Source of the DNA: Bacteroidota bacterium
GTDB taxonomy: Bacteria > Bacteroidota > Bacteroidia > Bacteroidales > CAJPTX01
Reading direction: 5' to 3'
Length of the DNA: 11,559 bases
Assembly (NCBI GenBank): GCA_002748015.1
Contig: PDRH01000018.1
Location: 1 to 11,559, forward strand
Shown: positions 6,014-11,559 of the stretch, piece by piece
How the letters are laid out: each line of letters opens with the position of its first letter
Position numbering within the stretch: position 1 is the first letter of the stretch
Made by a program: the position numbers and the translations under genes
The notes under the pieces: model-generated
Seen by the model: only the letters and a program-made list of their open reading frames with translations
What the model was told of the DNA's origin: nothing
Databases searched by the model: none

Positions 6014-6643
6014 CTAGGCGGTTTGCGGGAGCTGGAGGTGCTGCCTCACGTCCTGGGCAATTCGCTGCAGGTCCTTCTCATTGTGGTTGAAGTTACTACG
6101 GTCGATGTCCACGATGTATACCGGGCCAAGGTCGTAGGTCTCTATCCAGCTATCGTAGCGACGATTGAGCGCACGCAGGTATTCAGTACGTATAGACTGC
6201 TCGTAGTGCCTATTGCGTTGCTCTATCCTAGCCTTCAGGGCGGCATCGCTCCCCCTGAGGTAGATGAGCAGGTCCGGCGGCTGGAGGAAGTCCTTAATCT
6301 GCTCAAAGAGGTTGGCATAGCATACATAGTCGCGCTGGCTCATGACGCCCATCTCTACAAGGTTTGGTGCAAAGATATAGATATCCTCGTAGATAGTTCT
6401 ATCCTGTATAATATTCTCGTTGCCGGCCCGCAGCTCCTTTAGCTTGGCAATACGGCTATAGAGAAAATGGATCTGCATGTTGAAGCCCCAGCGACGCATA
6501 TCCTTGTAGAAATCGGCTATGTAGGGATTGCTGTCGGGATTCTCGTACTGGGCCGTCCAGCCGAGAACCTGGGCGAGCCTTCCGGTGAGCGTGGTTTTCC
6601 CCGCACCGATGTTGCCTGCTATGGCGATGTGGCGATTTGCCAT
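6014..6643 (-). CDS. Deoxynucleoside kinase
   Basis: A 209-residue cytoplasmic kinase of the dCK/dGK-like deoxynucleoside kinase family, which phosphorylates salvaged deoxynucleosides to monophosphates with ATP. Visible motifs are the P-loop G-N-I-G-A-G-K-T-T (10-18), the Y-E-N-P-D motif (33-37) whose Glu is the likely base near the 5'-hydroxyl, the D-R-T motif (81-83) that binds substrate, and the arginine-rich LID region with R-N-R-H-Y near 140-150. Bacterial relatives usually act on deoxyadenosine and/or deoxyguanosine; the specificity cannot be set here. The frame extends to an ATG at 6688 within the end of the GH3 gene, but the ATG at 6643 has AAGGA 6 nt upstream and starts 7 residues or so before the first strand of the fold, as usual for the family. 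It follows the GH3 gene by 16 nt. Confidence 0.92.
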   Translation of the reverse strand: MANRHIAIAGNIGAGKTTLTGRLAQVLGWTAQYENPDSNPYIADFYKDMRRWGFNMQIHFLYSRIAKLKELRAGNENIIQDRTIYEDIYIFAPNLVEMGVMSQRDYVCYANLFEQIKDFLQPPDLLIYLRGSDAALKARIEQRNRHYEQSIRTEYLRALNRRYDSWIETYDLGPVYIVDIDRSNFNHNEKDLQRIAQDVRQHLQLPQTA

Positions 6644-6649
6644 GCTAAG

Positions 6650-6654
6650 TCCTT
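6650..6654 (-). promoter_or_regulatory. Ribosome binding site deciding the kinase start
   Basis: AAGGA on the minus strand, 6 nt before the ATG at 6643. It sits in the 16-nt gap after the GH3 stop and argues against the longer form starting at 6688. Confidence 0.6.
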
Positions 6655-6659
6655 GGCGG

Positions 6660-8207
6660 CTATAGCCCCTGGGGGCCTTGGGGTTCAACTTTCCCGGTCA
6701 GGAGGAACTGATCCAGGCTCTCAAGATGGGTTCTATCATTGGCCAGGCGCGGCACCTTGTTCTGACCACCGACCTTTCCCCGAGCCGCCATCCAGCCGAG
6801 GAAGGTGCCAGGGGGAACGACCCGTACAATGGGGGGCTTGAGGGTAACGTTGTTGGTACGCTTGGCATCGTAGTCCGAGTTGACCTCCCGGAGAGTATTG
6901 TCAAGCACCTGGCTGAAGAACTCTACATCCCTGGGGGGCTTGGAGAACTCTATAATCCACTCGTGCGAGGCGTTGGCCTCATGATCCATGAAGCGTGGGC
7001 CGGCGGTGTACTCCTCCACCTGGGCATTGCTAGCTTCACAGGCCCTCTTTATGGCCCTCTCCGCATTGTCTATAATCACCTCCTCGCCAAAGGCGTTGAT
7101 GAAGAGCTTGGTGCGCCCTGTGATACGTATGCGGTAGGGGTTGGTCTCGGTGAAGGTTACGGTATCGCCAATGATGTAGCGCCAAAGCCCATTAGTCGCC
7201 GAGATGACCATGGCGTAGTTCCGCCCCTTCTCCACCTCCCAGAGGGGTATGGTGGTGCTCTGTAGCCCCTGGTAGTCGTCCATGTCTATAAACTCGTAGA
7301 ACACGCCGTAATCGAGGGCCAGAAGCATGTCGCTACGGTCAGGTTCATCCTGAAGGGCAAAGAAGCCCTCGCTGGCGTTGTAGCACTCCATGTAGTGCAT
7401 GTCGGGCGAGGGGATGAGGCGCTTGTACTGCTCACGGTAGGGTTCGAAGCTCACGCCCCCATGCTGGAACACCTCTAGCTTGGGCCATAGCTCCAGGAGG
7501 TTGCTCTTCCCGGTAAAATCCAGGAGATAGCGTATCATCACCATATTCCAGGAGGGCACACCGCTGAGGGAGGTTACGTTCTGGCCTATGGTCTCCTTAG
7601 CGATGCCGGCGAGCTTCTCCTCCCAGTCCGGCAGGAGGGCAACCCTACGGGAGGGGGTACGTATGGCATCGGCCCAGGTGGGTAGGTTCTGTAGGATGAT
7701 GGCCGAGAGGTCTCCCTCCTTGGACATGCCACCGGTCTCCTCTATCTGGTGCGAGCCACCAAGGGTAAGCCCCTTACCCATGAAGAAACGGCTGTTAGGG
7801 TAGTGGGAAAGGTAGAGAGACATCATATCGCGCCCACCACGGTAGTGGCAATTCTCCAGGCAGGTGCGGGTTACGGGTATGAACTTGCTCTTGGCGTTAG
7901 TAGTTCCGGAGGAGCGGGCGAACCAGCGGGTACGCCCCGGCCAGAGTACATTCCGCTCCCCGAGGCGCATCTGATGGATGAGGGGTTCGAGGTCTACATA
8001 GTCAGTGAGGGGCACACGCTTCACAAAGTCCTGGTAGGTGGTCAGGCTAACGGCATCGTGACTCTTACCGTAGTGCGTCCTTGCGAGCTGAGAAAGGAGG
8101 TAGGCGAGCTGGGCCTCTTGGGTGGCCTGTGGCTGACGCTTGTACGCTTCTATCTTCCTGAGATAGCGCCGGGTGTAGACCCTGAAGGTTGTGCTAAGGA
8201 GATTCAT
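6660..8207 (-). CDS. GH3-family acyl-adenylating (amido synthetase-like) protein
   Basis: A 515-residue cytoplasmic protein of the GH3 auxin-responsive family, part of the ANL adenylating superfamily. Plant members activate carboxylic acids such as indole-acetate or jasmonate with ATP and join them to amino acids; in Bacteroidota the family is common but I know of no settled substrate. The three adenylation motifs are intact: S-S-G-T-T-N-A-K-S-K (99-108) as the phosphate loop, Y-N-A-S-E-G (276-281), and Y-I-I-G-D-T (344-349) that contacts ribose. Residues from about 380 onward form the mobile C-terminal lid, with a conserved G-G-Q-N-K-V-P-R (480-487) containing the likely lid lysine. The length is typical. 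The ATG at 8207 has no close Shine-Dalgarno site. It is the first gene of the seven-gene run, behind a TACCTTTGC box. Confidence 0.93.
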   Translation of the reverse strand: MNLLSTTFRVYTRRYLRKIEAYKRQPQATQEAQLAYLLSQLARTHYGKSHDAVSLTTYQDFVKRVPLTDYVDLEPLIHQMRLGERNVLWPGRTRWFARSSGTTNAKSKFIPVTRTCLENCHYRGGRDMMSLYLSHYPNSRFFMGKGLTLGGSHQIEETGGMSKEGDLSAIILQNLPTWADAIRTPSRRVALLPDWEEKLAGIAKETIGQNVTSLSGVPSWNMVMIRYLLDFTGKSNLLELWPKLEVFQHGGVSFEPYREQYKRLIPSPDMHYMECYNASEGFFALQDEPDRSDMLLALDYGVFYEFIDMDDYQGLQSTTIPLWEVEKGRNYAMVISATNGLWRYIIGDTVTFTETNPYRIRITGRTKLFINAFGEEVIIDNAERAIKRACEASNAQVEEYTAGPRFMDHEANASHEWIIEFSKPPRDVEFFSQVLDNTLREVNSDYDAKRTNNVTLKPPIVRVVPPGTFLGWMAARGKVGGQNKVPRLANDRTHLESLDQFLLTGKVEPQGPQGL

Positions 8208-8289
8208 CTACTGCTATTTATGCTCCTGTATTTGTGCCCCATTAATTTTGCACTAGGTGTTGTTCAAACTCGCTCGCGATAGGCTCGGG

Positions 8290-8297
8290 CAAAGGTA
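8290..8297 (-). promoter_or_regulatory. Candidate Bacteroidota -7 promoter box for the GH3 operon
   Basis: TACCTTTG followed by C on the minus strand matches the TAnnTTTG consensus of Bacteroidota housekeeping promoters. It is 82 nt before the GH3 ATG and just downstream of a terminator-like hairpin, where a new promoter is expected. The matching TTTG at about -33 is not at the usual distance: the nearest TTTG is only 11 nt upstream, so the call rests on the -7 box and position. Confidence 0.5.
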
Positions 8298-8310
8298 GGA
8301 AAAAAGCCCA

Positions 8311-8330
8311 AATAGCGGGGAGGATGCTAG
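8311..8330 (+). repeat. Copy 2 of the short intergenic repeat
   Basis: AATAGCGGGGAGGATGCTAG, matching 952-970 with one extra C and one substitution. The C restores pairing with its own right arm (CCCCGC), so the change keeps the hairpin: a compensated difference rather than random decay. Confidence 0.55.
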
Positions 8331-8342
8331 AAAAATCCCCGC
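8315..8342 (-). terminator. Candidate terminator after the SUMF lipoprotein gene
   Basis: A perfect 7-bp stem GCGGGGA (8315-8321) / TCCCCGC (8336-8342) with a 14-nt loop, followed on the minus strand by 9 nt and then six T. It is 127 nt past the SUMF stop. The delayed T-run weakens the call. Its left arm and loop share the sequence repeated at 952-970. Confidence 0.45.
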
Positions 8343-8468
8343 CACTCTCCGCATACCCATAGCTACTCAATGGCAGGCGCTTTTAGACCCGCCAATGAAG
8401 CTACGCTGGGCAAAGGCCTATTCTCCTACACCCAAAGCCTTAGTAAAGTAAACCCAGAGCCCCTGCGA

Positions 8469-9365
8469 CTAGGGAGCAACCGGAGCGACGAGGCGGAAGC
8501 CAACATCTTCATACCGGAGCCATGCGCTGTCTCCTAGCCGATTCGCAGCACGGCAGTACTCGGCGTATCCTCCCCAACTACCACCCCGCAAAACTCGAAT
8601 AGCTCCCGCCGCCGGCCCAGCAGGGTCTGTCCCCCTCCTACCCTCGGTACCCCTCCCCATGCAGGTCTGGTAGTAGCCATCATCGTACCAGTCTGCGCAC
8701 CACTCCCACACATTGCCATGCATATCGTAGAGCCCAAAGGCATTCGCCCTATACTGGGCCACTGCGCGCGCACGCCCACCCACGTCTGCGCCATCCTCCC
8801 GCCAGATACTCCCGTCAATGTTCGCCTGGTCAGGTGCAAGCTCATCCCCAAAACCATACCTCGTAGAGGAGCCTGCACGGCATGCGTACTCCCACTGCGC
8901 CTCCGTCGGGAGGGCGACGCTATGCCCAAGCCACCTACAGAAGGCCTGAGCATCCCCATAGGAGACCATTGCCACTGGTTGATCTGCCCCCTTGAGGGCA
9001 TCGTCTAGACCCGGGTTTCTCGACCCACTCTCCTTCACCGCCTCCCACACCTGGCCGCCCTCAACCTCCATCGCTGCTAGGAACATATCATACTGCGCAT
9101 TCGTAACCTCCGTTGCGCTCATCCAAAAGGAGGAAAGCTGTACCCTATGCTGCGGTTTCTCGTCTTCCTCCACATCGCCACCCGAGCTACCCATCAGGAA
9201 GTCGCCACCAGCAACCTTCACCCACTGAATTTTGAGGGATTCCGCCGTTTTCGGGGGCGGAGTGGTACTACCGCAGCCCTGCAGCAAAGCCGCTAGACCG
9301 AGGGGAAACGAAAGCAAAAGCCCCAGAAACAACCATCGCCTATACATACACAACGCCAAATTCAT
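8469..9365 (-). CDS. SUMF/FGE-sulfatase-domain lipoprotein
   Basis: A 298-residue exported protein with a signal peptide ending L-Q-G-C (C31), then a proline/threonine linker and one formylglycine-generating-enzyme-like domain (about 47-295). Family motifs are clear: G-G-D-F-L-M-G-S (53-60), E-V-T-N-A-Q-Y (86-92), L-P-T-E-A-Q-W-E-Y-A (152-161), G-L-Y-D-M-H-G-N-V-W-E-W (211-222), V-L-R-G-G-S-W (258-264) and G-F-R-L (289-292). In true FGE two cysteines bind copper; here only the second is kept (C271), and the first is Gly266. No sulfatase gene is visible. It therefore is probably not a formylglycine-generating enzyme but a structural or ligand-binding family member. Two starts are possible, M1 or M7 (ATG at 9347); M7 would give a more typical signal peptide with Arg-Arg near the front. 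No Shine-Dalgarno site is evident for either. Confidence 0.88.
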   Translation of the reverse strand: MNLALCMYRRWLFLGLLLSFPLGLAALLQGCGSTTPPPKTAESLKIQWVKVAGGDFLMGSSGGDVEEDEKPQHRVQLSSFWMSATEVTNAQYDMFLAAMEVEGGQVWEAVKESGSRNPGLDDALKGADQPVAMVSYGDAQAFCRWLGHSVALPTEAQWEYACRAGSSTRYGFGDELAPDQANIDGSIWREDGADVGGRARAVAQYRANAFGLYDMHGNVWEWCADWYDDGYYQTCMGRGTEGRRGTDPAGPAAGAIRVLRGGSWGGYAEYCRAANRLGDSAWLRYEDVGFRLVAPVAP

Positions 9366-9410
9366 TCAGTCTAGCGGCAAGAAGGTCGCCAGCACAAAGA
9401 GACACTATGA

Positions 9411-9418
9411 CAAACTTA
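9411..9418 (-). promoter_or_regulatory. Candidate -7 promoter box before the SUMF lipoprotein gene
   Basis: TAAGTTTG on the minus strand matches TAnnTTTG exactly, and its first three bases are the TAA stop of crcB. It is 45 nt before the SUMF ATG. No TTTG lies at the right -33 distance, only a TTGG about 23 nt upstream, so it may give a weak separate promoter or be chance. Confidence 0.35.
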
Positions 9419-9808
9419 GCCCACAAGCCCCCGGGCAGCCTCCAACCCCCCGAATACGGCCACTATTCCTAGCCCTATCGAAGTCAGGAAGTAGAGCGCA
9501 AGGAAACCGTAGCGTCCTTCCTGGGCGAGGGTGAGCATCTCGAGGGAAAAGGTACTAAAGGTAGTGAAGCCACCGCAGAAACCGGTTAGCAGAACAAGCC
9601 TATGACGCATCTGCAGAAAGCCCTCAGGGGCGCTAAAACCGGAGAGCAGACCAATGAGAAAACAACCCAGCAAATTCACCGCCAAGGTCGCCCACGGAAA
9701 AGGATGCTTAAACCACTGCCCCACCCCCAGCGAAACCAGGTATCGAAGTACGCATCCGGCCGCCCCGCCGCAGGCCACATATAGTATATCCCTTAGTATA
9801 GCCATCAT
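9416..9808 (-). CDS. crcB: Fluoride ion channel CrcB/FluC
   Basis: A 130-residue inner-membrane protein with four hydrophobic segments (about 5-25, 38-58, 70-92, 100-122), typical of Fluc channels, which work as antiparallel dual-topology dimers and export toxic fluoride. Signatures are G-G-A-A-G-x-x-L-R-Y (14-23), the T-L-A-V-N segment (41-45) with the pore Asn45, and G-F-C-G-G-F-T-T-F-S-T-F-S (76-88), which contains the Phe residues (F84, F87) lining the fluoride path and the backbone of the central sodium site. Start may be Met1 (9808) or the adjacent Met2; neither has a Shine-Dalgarno site. It is 21 nt after the sbcC stop and so is probably co-transcribed with it. A single crcB copy is enough for a homodimer. 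I see no fluoride riboswitch in the 21-nt gap, so regulation must come from elsewhere, if there is any. Confidence 0.95.
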   Translation of the reverse strand: MMAILRDILYVACGGAAGCVLRYLVSLGVGQWFKHPFPWATLAVNLLGCFLIGLLSGFSAPEGFLQMRHRLVLLTGFCGGFTTFSTFSLEMLTLAQEGRYGFLALYFLTSIGLGIVAVFGGLEAARGLVG

Positions 9809-9829
9809 TCTATCATTGTTTGAGCTAGA

Positions 9830-11559
9830 CTACTGCTCGCTTATGCTAACCCTAGATGCACCCGCACTGGTCGGCCGAACCTCTATACGCACAGGCATAC
9901 GCTCGGTGAGCTGCTGGACATGGGAGATAAAGCCAACCTTTCGCCCCGACTGCTGCATGCGGTTGAGCGCCTCGGAAACAAGATTAAGAGTCGTATCATC
10001 CAACGTCCCGAAACCCTCATCTATAAAGAGCATCTCGAGCTGCTGCGCACCGCTGGAGGCCAGCTCAGAGAGAGCGAGCGCAAAGGCCAGGGAGATGACA
10101 AAGGTTTCCCCCCCCGAGAGGGAAGATACATGCCGACGGCTATCGGCCAAATCCCCGTCGACCACCATAAGACTCAGCAGGTTTTCGCTACCGGTCATCT
10201 CTAGAGAGTAGCGAGGCATGATGCCCTGTAGGTAGATGTTAGCCCAGGTTATCAGGTTATCCATATTCCTGGCCTGGGCATACTTTCTGAACTTCGCCCC
10301 CTGCGGATCACCAAAAAGCTCATCGAGCTGCGCTAGGGGTTTATTCTCGCTACGTAGCTTATCGAGCTGATTGGCTAGCGTGGTACGTTGCTTCCGGAGG
10401 TTCTCCTGCACGCCAAGCTCCTTCTCCACCGCCACCCACTCGGTCTTCCACTTCTCCAGATCAACCAGGCAAGCCTCCAGCTGCACCTGCTCGCTGTTAA
10501 GGCTAGCAAGCCCCTTTGCAGATAGTTCGGCCTTCTTCTTGTCAAGAGCCACCTGGCGCTCCCCGCATACCGCAGTGGCCCTTCCCATCTCGCTCTGGGC
10601 CTTAGCAATTTGCTCCTCGTAGTCCGTGATTGTCTCACGCTCAATCTCCAGGGTAGCCACAAGAGCCTGCATATCTTCAAAATACTCTGAAACGGCGAGC
10701 CAACTATCCACAGCTTCACGGCTCTCCTTCTCCTCCTCGGCCAGACGCTGCGCCTCGGTCTGGGCGTTGCGTAGGAGGATTTCACCCTCCGTTATAGCCT
10801 TCTGCTTCTCCGCAAGGGTAGCTGCATTGTCCTTCTGGTCCTTAGCGAGTTGCTCCGCCTCCCGGCCTAGGGCAAGCTCCCGCCCCTCTATAGTTTGACC
10901 ATCAAGAAGTTGGCTTCGCTTGGTGGCCAGCGCATCGTGTTCCTCTGTCCGGGTTTTATGCACTTTCTCCCGCTGCTCGAAGAGTTCTCGTTGCTTTTCG
11001 AGCGCTTCTGACTGCATTGCCAGCTGCTTGGTCAGGCTATCCACCGTATTTACATGCTGCCGACACCGTTGCTTGACCGTGTCAAAGCCCTTGGCATTGC
11101 GCACGAGCTGCTCACAGGATAATTCGCTCTGTAGGTCGGTCCTGTAGGTAGGATAGAAGGGGGCGAAATGGGAGTCGAGAGCGTTTACCACCTGCTCCAG
11201 CCGCTCGGCTACAGTAGCGAGTTCCCCCTCCTGGCGGGATAGGTTATTCCGTTCCGTAGCCAGCCTATCCTTTAGGCTATTGAGCGATTCCAAAACCTCA
11301 GCCCGCTGCTTCTCGAGGTCAGCCATGTTCACCACGCTATCCTCATCCACCGCATGGACTGGGTGCGAGGTGCTACCGCAGACGGGGCAGGGTTGCCCCT
11401 CCTCGAGGCTTGCCCGTAGATGGAGAACCTCGCTGGACACGGCCGACTCCAGCTCCTCTAGGGCCTTAGCCCCCTGCTCCACCTGCTTTTCAAGCCCAGT
11501 AATGCCCTCCTTCGCCACCTTCACCCCCTGCTCCTTGGCCCGAAGGGAGGTGCAAAGCA
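9830..11559 (-). CDS. sbcC: Nuclease SbcCD subunit C, C-terminal part (runs off the right edge)
   Basis: The frame is open to the window edge, giving 575 residues of the C-terminal half of the SbcC (Rad50-type) ATPase, partner of SbcD. Near the start of the fragment is the zinc hook C-P-V-C (57-60; codons 11378-11389), the tip where two SbcC coiled coils join. Residues about 65-385 are a long Glu/Lys/Gln-rich coiled coil. The ABC signature S-S-L-S-G-G-E (478-484; 10106-10126), the Walker B and D-loop L-F-I-D-E-G-F-G-T-L-D (510-520; 9995-10030) and the H-loop S-H-V follow. The Walker A half must lie beyond 11559. The gene ends 21 nt before crcB, not next to sbcD, which is found 6.4 kb further downstream. 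No frameshift or stop is seen in the visible part. Confidence 0.95.
   Translation of the reverse strand, partial: LCTSLRAKEQGVKVAKEGITGLEKQVEQGAKALEELESAVSSEVLHLRASLEEGQPCPVCGSTSHPVHAVDEDSVVNMADLEKQRAEVLESLNSLKDRLATERNNLSRQEGELATVAERLEQVVNALDSHFAPFYPTYRTDLQSELSCEQLVRNAKGFDTVKQRCRQHVNTVDSLTKQLAMQSEALEKQRELFEQREKVHKTRTEEHDALATKRSQLLDGQTIEGRELALGREAEQLAKDQKDNAATLAEKQKAITEGEILLRNAQTEAQRLAEEEKESREAVDSWLAVSEYFEDMQALVATLEIERETITDYEEQIAKAQSEMGRATAVCGERQVALDKKKAELSAKGLASLNSEQVQLEACLVDLEKWKTEWVAVEKELGVQENLRKQRTTLANQLDKLRSENKPLAQLDELFGDPQGAKFRKYAQARNMDNLITWANIYLQGIMPRYSLEMTGSENLLSLMVVDGDLADSRRHVSSLSGGETFVISLAFALALSELASSGAQQLEMLFIDEGFGTLDDTTLNLVSEALNRMQQSGRKVGFISHVQQLTERMPVRIEVRPTSAGASRVSISEQ

Larger units (their letters stand above)
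8208..8468. other. 261-bp intergenic region between SUMF lipoprotein and GH3 genes
   Basis: The longest gene-free stretch in the window. It holds a hairpin (8315-8342), a run of six T on the minus strand at 8300-8305, and a TACCTTTGC box (8290-8297). The part from 8343 to 8468 holds nothing I can name: no convincing small reading frame, tRNA or repeat. The first 80 nt before the GH3 start would be its 5' leader. Confidence 0.6.

Noticed and set aside
6370..6377. TATCTTTG on the minus strand, an exact TAnnTTTG box
   Set aside because: It lies inside the kinase gene, encodes conserved-looking protein sequence, and is nearly 400 nt before the next start. Several chance matches are expected in a window this size.
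5936..6442. Plus-strand open frame of 168 residues opposite the kinase
   Set aside because: Antisense to the intact kinase with no start signal of its own.
6678..7265. Long plus-strand open frame (195 residues) opposite the GH3 gene
   Set aside because: It is a shadow of GH3 codon bias: no domain, no ribosome binding site, and the GH3 motifs on the other strand are complete.
7749..8282. Plus-strand open frame of 177 residues across the start of GH3
   Set aside because: Antisense to the clear GH3 N-terminus and covering its promoter; composition does not look like a real protein.
3451..9365. A type IX secretion/gliding cluster, because FKBP lipoproteins (GldI-like) and a SUMF lipoprotein (GldJ/GldK-like) occur together
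   Set aside because: No GldL, GldM, GldN or SprA-type gene is present, the SUMF protein is too short and typical of the generic family, and the FKBP proteins have a different two-domain plan.
8469..9365. A sulfatase-maturation enzyme
   Set aside because: One of the two copper cysteines is missing and no sulfatase is encoded in the window.
1..11559. Mobile element, prophage, CRISPR array, tRNA or rRNA
   Set aside because: No transposase, integrase, spaced repeats, or RNA-gene-like sequence was seen on either strand, and gene content is housekeeping-like throughout.

Overview
This looks like a chromosomal segment from a member of the Bacteroidota, most likely Bacteroidales and plausibly Porphyromonas-like. 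The reasons are the set of FKBP-type and SUMF-type lipoproteins, a GH3-family adenylating enzyme next to a deoxynucleoside kinase, patchy Shine-Dalgarno sites, and TAnnTTTG-type promoter boxes in the minus-strand intergenic gaps. The DNA is GC-rich by eye. I see no mobile element, CRISPR array, tRNA or rRNA, and every gene on the minus strand reads as intact. Genus-level placement is an inference.

Layout. At the left, two small plus-strand genes (21-500 and 562-945) encode unrecognised membrane-anchored proteins. They converge on a long minus-strand block, with a strong hairpin (954-987) at the junction. Read in its own direction (right to left), the block is: 3'-truncated view of sbcC (C-terminal 575 residues, running off the right edge), crcB/fluC (fluoride channel), a SUMF/FGE-sulfatase-domain lipoprotein, a 261-bp gap with a terminator-like hairpin followed by a TACCTTTGC promoter box, then a GH3-family acyl-adenylating enzyme, a deoxynucleoside kinase, three consecutive FKBP-fold lipoproteins, sbcD, and a Gate-domain (nucleoside-recognition) membrane protein. 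Gaps from GH3 to the Gate gene are short (16, 34, -14, 32, 16 and 49 nt), so these seven genes are probably one transcription unit.

How the genes relate. SbcC and SbcD together form the Mre11/Rad50-type nuclease that opens hairpins and DNA ends, but here they lie seven genes apart and probably in different transcription units. The deoxynucleoside kinase belongs to nucleotide salvage, and the Gate-domain protein could be a transporter, though its substrate is unknown. The three lipoproteins look like diverged copies of one architecture (FKBP fold, helical linker, FKBP fold, with the middle one keeping only linker plus one domain) and probably act as envelope folding factors or have lost catalysis. 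No obviously new defence or secretion system is visible. The most unusual items are the lipoprotein array, the split sbcC/sbcD, and a short hairpin-associated sequence repeated in two intergenic regions 7.4 kb apart.
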